Position numbers and translations under genes: made by a program. The notes beneath the pieces were generated by a model, which had not been told where the DNA came from, made no database searches, and was given only the letters and a program-made list of their open reading frames with translations. From JBPOFY01 sp049889815 (lineage in GTDB: Bacteria > Verrucomicrobiota > Verrucomicrobiia > Opitutales > Coraliomargaritaceae), in assembly GCA_049889815.1 (NCBI GenBank), contig JBMHCR010000021.1, positions 1 through 64,000 of the forward strand: DNA of 64,000 nt. Reading direction: 5' to 3'. Below, piece by piece: positions 44,925-54,738 of this stretch (the first letter of the stretch is position 1; each line of letters starts with the position of its first letter).

Positions 44925-47900
44925 CTACTTGATGCATGAGCCTTCCGGAGACATTAGAACTAGATATGCTGCAAGGCGGGCCTTTTCAGTGTTCTTGTTG
45001 GACTGACTGATGGACGCATTCTGCTCAATTCCCTCCAAGGCAGATGTAATGATTGCACGACTGTTTGCGCCCAAAGTTCCGCCACAATAAAGGATCGACA
45101 GGTGATCAAGAAGGTCAGGAATGTGAACCGCAAGGGCAGCAAGTTTGCTGAGATCTGGTGGAAAGGTTTTTCCATTATACCATTTGGCATTGCCACTGTA
45201 AAAATGAGAGCCCTCCTCACATACCTTCCACAAATAATTCGGAAATGAAATTGCCGAGTACGAGTTGACGATGCCAAAAGCGGGTGAATCGAGATTATTT
45301 TCGGAAAGATTACCGAAAAGACTGTAGTCGGGCCGGTAGTAATTGAAAACAGTCGGCGAATACATTGGATCTTGAAGAATCACATTAGAAAAATAATCCT
45401 CAAAGGACCACCACAAGAGCTCGTCGTGCGCATCCAGTTCCAACATGCGGAAAAGGTGTACAAGCCGGATGAGTGGTTCCCGTAAATGGCCAAAATACGG
45501 TGTCCGCAAATGCTCCATCGGATTGCGAGCCTCATTGTCGAGCAGAATAGCTTTCACAACAGCCTCCATGTCGCCAGTGACACCGGCACCATTATCAACA
45601 AAGACTGCAGAGACCCGTTCAACATAACCTGGCGATGGATTCGACGAAACAAGGAACTGAATCAACTGGCGGCAGATAAAGGGCGCGCAGTTCGGGTGCC
45701 GGACCAGCGCAGCAACAGTATCCTCTACATCCCTTAGAGCATTTGCGTTCGTTTGTGAACGACTTGGGATGGTGTGATACAAGCGAGTAGGTCGACCTTG
45801 ATTATCCAACACCGGCTCGCCATTCTGCATTTCGATACCAATCGGAATATTTTTTACGTTGAAATCGTGATGAGAAGCATACGCCTTCATCGGCCGCGTC
45901 ATATATCGCCCATTGCTATCGCCGTCATCCCGATAACCAGTGCCAAAATTGCTTGCCTGGTAATTGATTCCAGTAAAGACGTTTGCGACGTTCGTAATGT
46001 CTGCTGTGCTGTAGGTTTCGATCGGCTCGCCATTCCCATCGAGAATGCGCGTACCGTCCGGGTAGAGCTCCCAAAGACCGATCGAGAAAAGCTGCATAAT
46101 TTCGCGCGCATAGTTCTCATCCGGATAGATGCCAAGCGCGACATTCGCCTTTTGGTTGCCAATATGGCTAAGATAATTCCCCATGAAGGGGTGCATGGAA
46201 ACATCGAAAAGAATATCTTCAAAATTACCGAATGCCTGTGACACAAAGATGTCGTAATAATTGGCTGCCGACCTAATTTGGTGGAAAAGCCCTGTGCCTT
46301 TACGGGACGCGACTAAAATTTGTGAAAGTGCGAAGGCCACTCGTTGACGCAACTGGTCGGGCCCAGCACTCGTCGCTCTGATCCATCCAGTTGTGTAATT
46401 TCGACCAGAAACGAAGGGGCCACCGGCGCCCGCACCACCATTGATCCAATAACCAGAGAGCGCTTGACTGGTATATTGTCCTGAGGGCGACGCTTTCATG
46501 TCCGCCTTAATAGCGTCCATGTAGGTCTGGTGGAGTGTGGGAGTAATTGCCATTTGACGATCGATCCAAGCCTCTGCTCCGATCGAAGCCACTGAATCGA
46601 CCTGTGACATTTCGCTGGGTCCGAAGCTCGCTTGTAAGAGCAACCGTGCAGCCTGTGCACGCGTCAGCTTCTTACCATCCTCCGGCATACGGTAAATCTC
46701 GTTGAACGCGGCCAGATCTCCAGAGACAGTTACATCCGGGCTCCCGTCTCCGTCTGTATCGTAAGACTGCGACTGCAAGGCTGAATTCGCTTCACCGACA
46801 CCGCTAGCAAATCCGAATAGAGCTTCCAAATGATCCGCCACTCCATCCTCATCCAAATCCTCGGACTCCGGTTGAAGACGAAAAAAGTTCTGCTTATTCA
46901 CAGACATCGAAATATCCATTTTTCGCATACCACCTTCCATATAGGACCAACCGATCTGTTCCTCCCATTGATCAGAATCACCTAAATCCGTAGAACTCTG
47001 CAAAAGTCCTGGCCGCCCATTCAAGTCGGTCCACTCGACAGTCATCAGGTTACCGCTGCGGCCAGCGATGCCAAACTCTACTTTACTGTAGGGATCAAAG
47101 GGGTCGGTTCCGAATCTCGACTCGCGAAGATTTGTCACACCATCTCCGTCCGAGTCACTATCCGGATGGATACCAAAAGCCTGATACCTTGCTTCCCAAA
47201 CATCCGGAAGACCGGTCTGATCTTGATCCACAATTTCTGGGTCCATCGTGATACCATGAGGGGGCAACGTGTTTTCTGGCGTATAGGTATAGGTGAATTG
47301 AAGATCATAATTGCGACCAAATGGATTTGGAGTCACCGTGCCCGATCTTTTTACAATGGTATCGAACACTACGCTACTCGCGAGCGACCCGAAGTCCGTT
47401 TGCGCAAGATCCCATGTGTAACCGTATCCATCAACAACGATGGTCAGGTTGTTTCCGTTGACATCAGCCGAGGCTGAAGCGGTCGTTCGTGCCTCATTGT
47501 TCGCATTATAGCCACTGACCATGAATCCTGCTCCAGTGAATCCATCAAAAGATACAAGACCCGGTGTGGCGGCACTCAATTGAACATTTACAACCTCGAT
47601 AGTCAGTGCATCCCCTGGATCGAGTGCACTGGATCCATTTCCCCGAATGCCCAACCCCTGACCGTTAAAGTAAATATCTTCACCCGTTCCACTCGACGCT
47701 CGTATGGTGAAGTCAAAGTAATCGTCATTACCACCCGAACCGTCTAAGTCCAAATCCCTCCATCTGAACTTAAAATCCATGGTTGGCGATTCAACTGCAT
47801 TGGCTAAGTCAAAGCCGGGCTGAACAATAATCTCCCCGAGATTTTCGATACCACTGCTCGGGTAAATGTTACCATCTGGTCTAAAATTCAATTCAGTCGC

Positions 47901-47972
47901 AGTCAATGTGACCGCGGACAGCTGAGAACCCATGCCCAATAGAGCAGCAACAAAGACACACAACTTGTTCAT
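44925..47972 (-). CDS. DUF1800 family secreted protein with calcium-binding-type repeats
   Basis: 1015 aa from the ATG at 47972, which has a strong GGAGG 8 bases upstream; the GTG/ATG six codons earlier overlaps that site. Signal peptide about 1-20. Residues ~20-240 are a beta-rich domain of unknown type, then thrombospondin-3/EF-hand-like Asp-rich repeats (DSDSDGDGVTN, DLDEDGVADH, YDTDGDGSPD), then the DUF1800 domain (about 460-1015; RAQAARLLLQASFGPS, RQRVAFALSQILVAS, YARELMQLFSIGLW-like segment). The function is unknown. Confidence 0.9.
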   Translation of the reverse strand: MNKLCVFVAALLGMGSQLSAVTLTATELNFRPDGNIYPSSGIENLGEIIVQPGFDLANAVESPTMDFKFRWRDLDLDGSGGNDDYFDFTIRASSGTGEDIYFNGQGLGIRGNGSSALDPGDALTIEVVNVQLSAATPGLVSFDGFTGAGFMVSGYNANNEARTTASASADVNGNNLTIVVDGYGYTWDLAQTDFGSLASSVVFDTIVKRSGTVTPNPFGRNYDLQFTYTYTPENTLPPHGITMDPEIVDQDQTGLPDVWEARYQAFGIHPDSDSDGDGVTNLRESRFGTDPFDPYSKVEFGIAGRSGNLMTVEWTDLNGRPGLLQSSTDLGDSDQWEEQIGWSYMEGGMRKMDISMSVNKQNFFRLQPESEDLDEDGVADHLEALFGFASGVGEANSALQSQSYDTDGDGSPDVTVSGDLAAFNEIYRMPEDGKKLTRAQAARLLLQASFGPSEMSQVDSVASIGAEAWIDRQMAITPTLHQTYMDAIKADMKASPSGQYTSQALSGYWINGGAGAGGPFVSGRNYTTGWIRATSAGPDQLRQRVAFALSQILVASRKGTGLFHQIRSAANYYDIFVSQAFGNFEDILFDVSMHPFMGNYLSHIGNQKANVALGIYPDENYAREIMQLFSIGLWELYPDGTRILDGNGEPIETYSTADITNVANVFTGINYQASNFGTGYRDDGDSNGRYMTRPMKAYASHHDFNVKNIPIGIEMQNGEPVLDNQGRPTRLYHTIPSRSQTNANALRDVEDTVAALVRHPNCAPFICRQLIQFLVSSNPSPGYVERVSAVFVDNGAGVTGDMEAVVKAILLDNEARNPMEHLRTPYFGHLREPLIRLVHLFRMLELDAHDELLWWSFEDYFSNVILQDPMYSPTVFNYYRPDYSLFGNLSENNLDSPAFGIVNSYSAISFPNYLWKVCEEGSHFYSGNAKWYNGKTFPPDLSKLAALAVHIPDLLDHLSILYCGGTLGANSRAIITSALEGIEQNASISQSNKNTEKARLAAYLVLMSPEGSCIK

Positions 47973-48416
47973 AAATATACCTCCAAACAATTAGCAATGA
48001 ACCCTCCGCAAAAAGTCTCACTCGTAGATTGAGGGAATTGACTCCCCAGATAGCCGTGCAAGAAATCAGGAATTCTAATCAAAAATAGGAACATCGTGAC
48101 CTTTAGAAAACATAAATGAGGAGACAAAAGCGAGTTTAATTACAACTGATTGACACCATACACCCCAATTAGGCGAAAAATATGCCCTCACAGCAACCTA
48201 TTTCAGAACTTTGACTTTTTTTTAGCTCGTCGCTGCTTGACGGAGCTCCGCGCGTCTTCTCGGCAGAATTAGAAAATCACCGAAGGGTAAACCGAAACAT
48301 GGCTGAAGTCGCTACGGCCAAAGCCCATGGTCGAGGGATAAACCCTCTCCTATGATGCAAAAAAAAGACCGAGCATCTCCTACTGGGTCTTTGTTCAAAT
48401 GAACTGATAGCCGCTA
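47973..48416. other. Long intergenic region with hairpin-rich segment
   Basis: The region between purH and DUF1800, both on the minus strand. It includes the purH terminator, a hairpin-rich stretch at 48221-48357 and, nearest 47972, about 180 AT-rich bases that should hold the DUF1800 promoter. Seen pairings: AGCTCGTC/GAC-GAGCT (48221-48245), CATGGCT/AGCCCATG (about 48300-48332), GAGGG-ATAAA-CCCTC (48334-48348). It might encode a small RNA or leader; no known class was matched. Confidence 0.4.
48359..48392 (-). terminator. Rho-independent terminator of purH
   Basis: On the minus strand AAAGACC pairs with GGTCTTT and a run of eight T follows. It lies 25 bases after the purH stop. Confidence 0.7.
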
Positions 48417-49967
48417 CTAGTGCTTAAAGTGGCGCTTACCAGTAAAGATCATCACCATGTCGCGCTCGTCAGCGGCGGCGATGACTTCCTCGTCGCGTAC
48501 GGAACCACCTGGTTGAATCGCGGCAACTGCGCCCGCTTCCGCCGCAGCAATGAGTCCATCCGCAAATGGAAAGAAGGCATCGGAAGCGACAATGGAACCT
48601 TCAAGCCCGAGACCCGCCTCGCCCGCTTTCCAGACCGCGATCTTAGAACTATCGACACGCGACATCTGCCCCGCGCCAACACCTAGTGTGCGTTCACAGC
48701 CAGCATAAACAATGGCGTTGGACTTCACATGCTTGACTACATTCCATCCAAAGATCATTGCGCGCATTTCCTCAGCCGTTGGCTGACGCTTCGAAACCAC
48801 TTTCCAGTCGCTCGGACGATCGGGCATCGTGTCGCGGTCTTGCATTAACACGCCGCCGACAACAGAACGCATTTCTTGAAGTGAATCCGCAGGGAGTGTG
48901 CCCTTCACTGTCATGAGTCGAAGGTTCTTCTTTTTACCGAAAATCTCTCGTGCAGCATCGGTGAAATCGGGCGCAATGATCACTTCGCAGAAGATTTTAC
49001 TGATAATTTCCGCGAGGTCGGCATCCATGGTTTGATTCACCACGATAATACCACCGAAGGGTGCTTGCTTATCCGTCTCAAATGCTTCTTCCCATGCTTC
49101 GACGAGTGTGTCTGCCGATGCGACGCCACAGGGGTTGGTGTGCTTGAGGATCGCAACGGTCGGTTTCTGGAATTCGCCTATCAGATAAGTCGCGGCGGTG
49201 ATATCGATGATGTTGTTGAAGCTAAGCTCCTTGCCTTGTAATTGCTCGAAGCACTCAAAGAAGCTACCATAGAGCGCGGCCTTTTGATGCGGGTTCTCAC
49301 CGTAGCGGAGGCTCTGAATTTGGGGAAGCTGAATATCCAGCTCAGATGGAATACCAGAAAGTTCACCGAGATCCGGCTCCTCGCGTAGTTGACCTTCGAG
49401 ATACTTGGAAATTGCAACATCGTAGGCTGAGGTGCGCTGGAATACTTTGAGTGCCAATTCGCGGCGAAGCTTTGTGAGTTCTGCCTCATCATCCATTGTG
49501 GCGAGCACGCGGTCGTAATCGGCGACATCCACGACAACCGAAACGGATGCATGATTCTTTGCTGCCGAGCGCAGCATCGAGGGACCACCAATATCGATGT
49601 TTTCGATTGCGATCTCAAAGCTCACATCTGCCTTGGCGACTGTTTCTTCGAACGGATACAAATTCACCACCACGAGATCGATCATGTCGATGCCGTGCTC
49701 GGACGCTGCTGACACGTGTTCTTCCTTGTCGCGGCGAGCAAGCAAACCGCCGTGAATCTTCGGGTGAAGGGTCTTAACGCGCCCTTCCATCATTTCTGGG
49801 AAACCAGTGTAGTCACTCACTTCAGTGACGGCAATGCCCTCCTTTTCGAGAAGTTTCGCCGTGCCTCCTGTGGAAAGAAGACGGTAGTCGTATTTTTCGA
49901 CAAGTGCCTTGGCAAAGGGCACGAGGCCGGATTTATCGCTAACGGAGAGCAGTGCAGTTCTTTGCAT
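48417..49967 (-). CDS. purH: Bifunctional AICAR formyltransferase/IMP cyclohydrolase
   Basis: 516 aa, the last two steps of IMP synthesis. The N-terminal MGS-like IMP cyclohydrolase domain (LLSVSDKSGLVPFAKAL, STGGTAKLLEKEGI, VTEVSDYTGFPEMMEGRVKTLHPKIHGG) and C-terminal AICAR transformylase domain (LRYGENPHQKAALY, LKHTNPCGVA) are both complete. Cytoplasmic. It stands alone with its own terminator; the purF-type gene is 0.8 kb away on the same strand, with a rhodanese gene between on the other strand. Confidence 0.96.
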   Translation of the reverse strand: MQRTALLSVSDKSGLVPFAKALVEKYDYRLLSTGGTAKLLEKEGIAVTEVSDYTGFPEMMEGRVKTLHPKIHGGLLARRDKEEHVSAASEHGIDMIDLVVVNLYPFEETVAKADVSFEIAIENIDIGGPSMLRSAAKNHASVSVVVDVADYDRVLATMDDEAELTKLRRELALKVFQRTSAYDVAISKYLEGQLREEPDLGELSGIPSELDIQLPQIQSLRYGENPHQKAALYGSFFECFEQLQGKELSFNNIIDITAATYLIGEFQKPTVAILKHTNPCGVASADTLVEAWEEAFETDKQAPFGGIIVVNQTMDADLAEIISKIFCEVIIAPDFTDAAREIFGKKKNLRLMTVKGTLPADSLQEMRSVVGGVLMQDRDTMPDRPSDWKVVSKRQPTAEEMRAMIFGWNVVKHVKSNAIVYAGCERTLGVGAGQMSRVDSSKIAVWKAGEAGLGLEGSIVASDAFFPFADGLIAAAEAGAVAAIQPGGSVRDEEVIAAADERDMVMIFTGKRHFKH

Positions 49968-50077
49968 ATTCGAGTGAGTTGATCTTTTAATAAAAACGGA
50001 AAGAGCGATTAAAGCGGCTGCTGATTACTCGCCAAGTCTTGAATTATAATTCCGAGTAATTACAATGTGATTGCAAT

Positions 50078-50219
50078 AAGGGATATGGGATTTGAGACAA
50101 GACCGATTAATAACTGACAGTAAGCCGTCTCCAACCAAGTCGCAGCATCCCGTACCACTTATCCCATACCTCACATCACGCTTCTCAGATCCCGTATCAC
50201 GAGTCCCAAATCCCATACC
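50078..50219. repeat. Degenerate ATCCCRTAYC repeats left of the rhodanese gene
   Basis: Units such as CATCCCGTACC, TATCCCATACC, GATCCCGTATCACGAGTC and AATCCCATACC, plus the opposite orientation GGGATATGGGAT. Similar units follow the gene at 50735-50799 (GATACGGGATACGAGTC, CACGTATCACGCATCCCGG). They form a low-complexity frame around the rhodanese gene and also create a spurious minus-strand frame. Confidence 0.55.
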
Positions 50220-50735
50220 ATGAGCACAAACACCATAGCCTGCACCCAATTGCCCGAAATCATCGAATCAAAAGCACTCGTCATCGATGTTCGCACACCC
50301 GCAGAATTTCGAGCGGTGCATGTCGACGGCGCCTCATTGAAACCACTTGACCAGCTCGACGCGGCACAGTTCTGCCACGATCACGGCAATGATGAACCGG
50401 TTTATATACTCTGCAAAAGCGGGAAACGAGCGTGCGCAGCAGCGGAAAAGTTGGCTGCAGCTGGACACACCGCAGTTCATGTGGTCGAGGGCGGTACGGA
50501 TGCAGCGATCGAAGCAGGCATTCCGGTCATTCGCGGTAAGGGCGCTGTCTCAATTGAACGACAAGTGCGAATCGTGGCAGGCGCCTTGGTCGTTGCTGGC
50601 ACGCTACTTGGATCGTTTGTGCACATTGGATTCCTTGGGATCCCTGCTTTTATTGGGAGCGGGTTCGTCTTTGCAGGCATCACCGATACCTGCGGGATGG
50701 CAATGATGCTCGCGAAATGCCCTTGGAACCGATAG
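50220..50735 (+). CDS. Rhodanese domain protein with C-terminal membrane hairpin (YgaP-like)
   Basis: 171 aa. Rhodanese domain about 1-105 with active-site Cys in ILCKSGKRA, then two transmembrane segments (about 120-160; GALVVAGTLLGS..., FIGSGFVFAGITD), the DUF2892-type YgaP tail. A membrane-anchored sulfur-transferase with the domain in the cytoplasm. Single gene, opposite in strand to its neighbours, framed by short repeats. Confidence 0.87.
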   Translation: MSTNTIACTQLPEIIESKALVIDVRTPAEFRAVHVDGASLKPLDQLDAAQFCHDHGNDEPVYILCKSGKRACAAAEKLAAAGHTAVHVVEGGTDAAIEAGIPVIRGKGAVSIERQVRIVAGALVVAGTLLGSFVHIGFLGIPAFIGSGFVFAGITDTCGMAMMLAKCPWNR

Positions 50736-50795
50736 CGAGATACGGGATACGAGTCATAGGACCAAGGCTTAGATCACGTATCACGCATCCCGGAA

Positions 50796-52709
<1,914 letters not shown>

Positions 52710-52811
52710 AAGGATAAAGGCAACAGGAGGGTAAAAGGCTTTTTTCGAGCGTGGCGATGCAAAGTTGCATTTTTGTTAAACTTCATTCCCAAACCTGCTA
52801 ATGACATGAAT

Positions 52812-53738
52812 CTAATCGGCGATATTCTCCTCCCAATCAGAAATTCCTCGTTCGATAATATGCTCACTGTTTGCGGGTTCGACATGCACGAGCACTTTTG
52901 AGACCTCTGGGTGTTTTTCTCGTATACGATTTTTTACATCGCGCGCAATTTTGTGTCCTTTTTCAACTGTCAGTTGCGGCGAAACCTGCAGGTGCAGGTC
53001 AACCTCAAACACATCACCCACTCTTCGCACCCGAAAATCGTGATACGCGAGCGCGCCGGGTGTCGCCAATATGTGCTCGCGAAAGTCCTCAACGATCTCA
53101 CGCGCCGGTGCTGCATCCACTAGGTCTCCGCACGCACTTCGAAAGACCTTTGCGGCTTCAAAAACCAGATAGCAGCCGAGCACTAAAGTAACCGCTGCGT
53201 CCAAGAACGCCCAGCTCTCGCCACCCAGCCAAACAGCAACCAGTGCAACTGCGACTCCCAGCGACGAAATACTGTCGGTGCGATGGTGCCATGCATTCGC
53301 CATCAAGAGATCGGACTGTATCGACATCGCAACACTACGCGTCCACCAAAACAAAACTTCTTTTACTAAAAGCGAAATCACCGCAACTAGCGCTGCTACT
53401 CCAGCATTCGGAGCCGTCACCCCAGAATGAAAATTCATCAGCGCCGCACCAACTAACAAAACCGCGAAAACCAAAAGACTACCTCCGACAAAGAACTTGG
53501 CGAAACTCGCAAACTTATGATGCCCGAAATGGTGCCCTTCGTCCTCAGGTTTTAATGACATTGAGAAGCCGACCAGCACCGCCATATCGGTGAGCAAGTC
53601 GAGCAAACTGTGCATGCCGTCGGCAATGAGTGCCTTCGAACCTAACCACCAACCAGTAGCAGTTTTGACCGCACCGAGCAATAGATTCAGCCAAAGCCCG
53701 ATCCATGTGACTCGCTTACCATCCAGTATTCCCCGCAT
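52812..53738 (-). CDS. Cation diffusion facilitator (CDF) metal efflux transporter
   Basis: 308 aa, six transmembrane helices and a C-terminal cytoplasmic metal-binding domain (about 215-300). Metal-site motifs are ALIADGMHSLLDLLTD in helix 2 and NAWHHRTDSISSLG in helix 5. The HxxxD/HxxxD-like pattern is found in Zn/Fe/Mn exporters; the metal cannot be assigned. Inner membrane. Stands alone. Confidence 0.9.
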   Translation of the reverse strand: MRGILDGKRVTWIGLWLNLLLGAVKTATGWWLGSKALIADGMHSLLDLLTDMAVLVGFSMSLKPEDEGHHFGHHKFASFAKFFVGGSLLVFAVLLVGAALMNFHSGVTAPNAGVAALVAVISLLVKEVLFWWTRSVAMSIQSDLLMANAWHHRTDSISSLGVAVALVAVWLGGESWAFLDAAVTLVLGCYLVFEAAKVFRSACGDLVDAAPAREIVEDFREHILATPGALAYHDFRVRRVGDVFEVDLHLQVSPQLTVEKGHKIARDVKNRIREKHPEVSKVLVHVEPANSEHIIERGISDWEENIAD

Positions 53739-54096
53739 TTCACATTACTAAACACTCTAATCCAGAATGTCGCCAATATTTCTGATGGCCTCGAAAATAT
53801 TTTCTTATGTTTTTGTGGTTTAGCAATATCATGCGACACGCAGCTCTATTAAAAACTTTTAAAAAATTTAGTTTAAAATTAGGTTTTCTTGTTATCCTAA
53901 ATTCTAGGCCATATAGACCGAACAACACACTCTGGCTTAAATCGAAAAAGGGCGCTACTACAGTGGTCCACACGCAGAACTGCCACTCCTCCAACTGAAG
54001 CAGGCCCTTCGGATCGAACCACCGCCGCAGCATCACGAACGGCGTCTAGCACACCCGAGGTCAGAATTTCCCGCTCGATAGCAAACCGGCAGTCAC
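53739..54096. other. Intergenic region, possible decayed coding remnant
   Basis: Bases 53750-53900 are very AT-rich. On the minus strand 53897-54090 is an open frame without a start codon whose translation looks protein-like (AIEREILTSGVLDAVRDAAAVV), ending in TAG. No family is recognised; it may be a remnant or a chance frame. Confidence 0.35.
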
Positions 54097-54606
54097 CTAA
54101 TGGAGTAGCCGGATATCGACCATAATATCACTGGCAATCGTTTCCAGCTGCGTACGAATCTGTTCGCGTTTGATCGCGGGTGGACACTGAAGGCGCGCTT
54201 TAGCTTCAAATAAAATCAGACCTGAGTCTGGGGCCGTCACCGTGGAAGTGCTCAGCTCTTCGACGTTCACCCCAGCGTCTGCCAAAGCTTTAAAAACATC
54301 CCGCACGATCCCTGGGTGATCCGTTCCGACAAGTTCGAGATCGAACTCGCGTAGTGATTCGGGCTCATCGCGCTCGCCAGAGGCTATCAGAACATCCAGA
54401 TCTTTGATTGTGCGCAAAGCGACCTCGAGCTCCTGCTGTTGATCGCCTGGAACACTGACTTGTAGCAGCCCGACAAAACGCCCCGAAAGGTGGGCCATCC
54501 GACAATGCTCCCAGTTACCGTGATACTCGGCAATGACCCCTGCAAGTTGTTCGACCAAACCGGATCGATCTTGCCCACTTATTGTTAAAACCAATACCGA
54601 TTCCAT
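54097..54606 (-). CDS. ACT-domain protein, GcvR-like
   Basis: 169 aa from the ATG at 54606 (MESVLVLTISGQDRSGLVEQL); the 18 codons upstream are not protein-like. Two ACT domains (about 1-80 and 88-165) with the ligand-binding turns GQDRSGLVE and GTDHPGIVRD. The architecture is that of glycine cleavage repressor GcvR, which senses glycine through its ACT domains. No gcv genes are nearby, so a role in glycine regulation is inference. Confidence 0.85.
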   Translation of the reverse strand: MESVLVLTISGQDRSGLVEQLAGVIAEYHGNWEHCRMAHLSGRFVGLLQVSVPGDQQQELEVALRTIKDLDVLIASGERDEPESLREFDLELVGTDHPGIVRDVFKALADAGVNVEELSTSTVTAPDSGLILFEAKARLQCPPAIKREQIRTQLETIASDIMVDIRLLH

Positions 54607-54738
54607 AGTGAACTGACTACTCTTTAAAAACCAGACCGCAAGCCTGTTTCCACTGTGCACTATCTAGCCTTCAATTGCTTTTCTGAATCAAACCCACCTG
54701 ACTCTTGATTTTACAGGTTCACGGTCTAGCTTCCGAGA

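Noticed and set aside
48283..48357. Possible c-di-GMP (GEMM) riboswitch
   Set aside because: GGGTAAACC, GAAA and GGCCAAAGCC recall the core, but the 3' conserved half is missing and no gene lies downstream in that orientation.
50025..50249. 74-codon minus-strand frame (GMGFGTRDTGSEKRDVRYG...)
   Set aside because: It is a translation of the low-complexity ATCCCRTAYC repeats.
53740..54036. 98-codon minus-strand frame (MMLRRWFDPKG...)
   Set aside because: Half of it lies in an AT-rich stretch and the composition is unlike protein; a different frame over the same bases looks slightly better but has no start.
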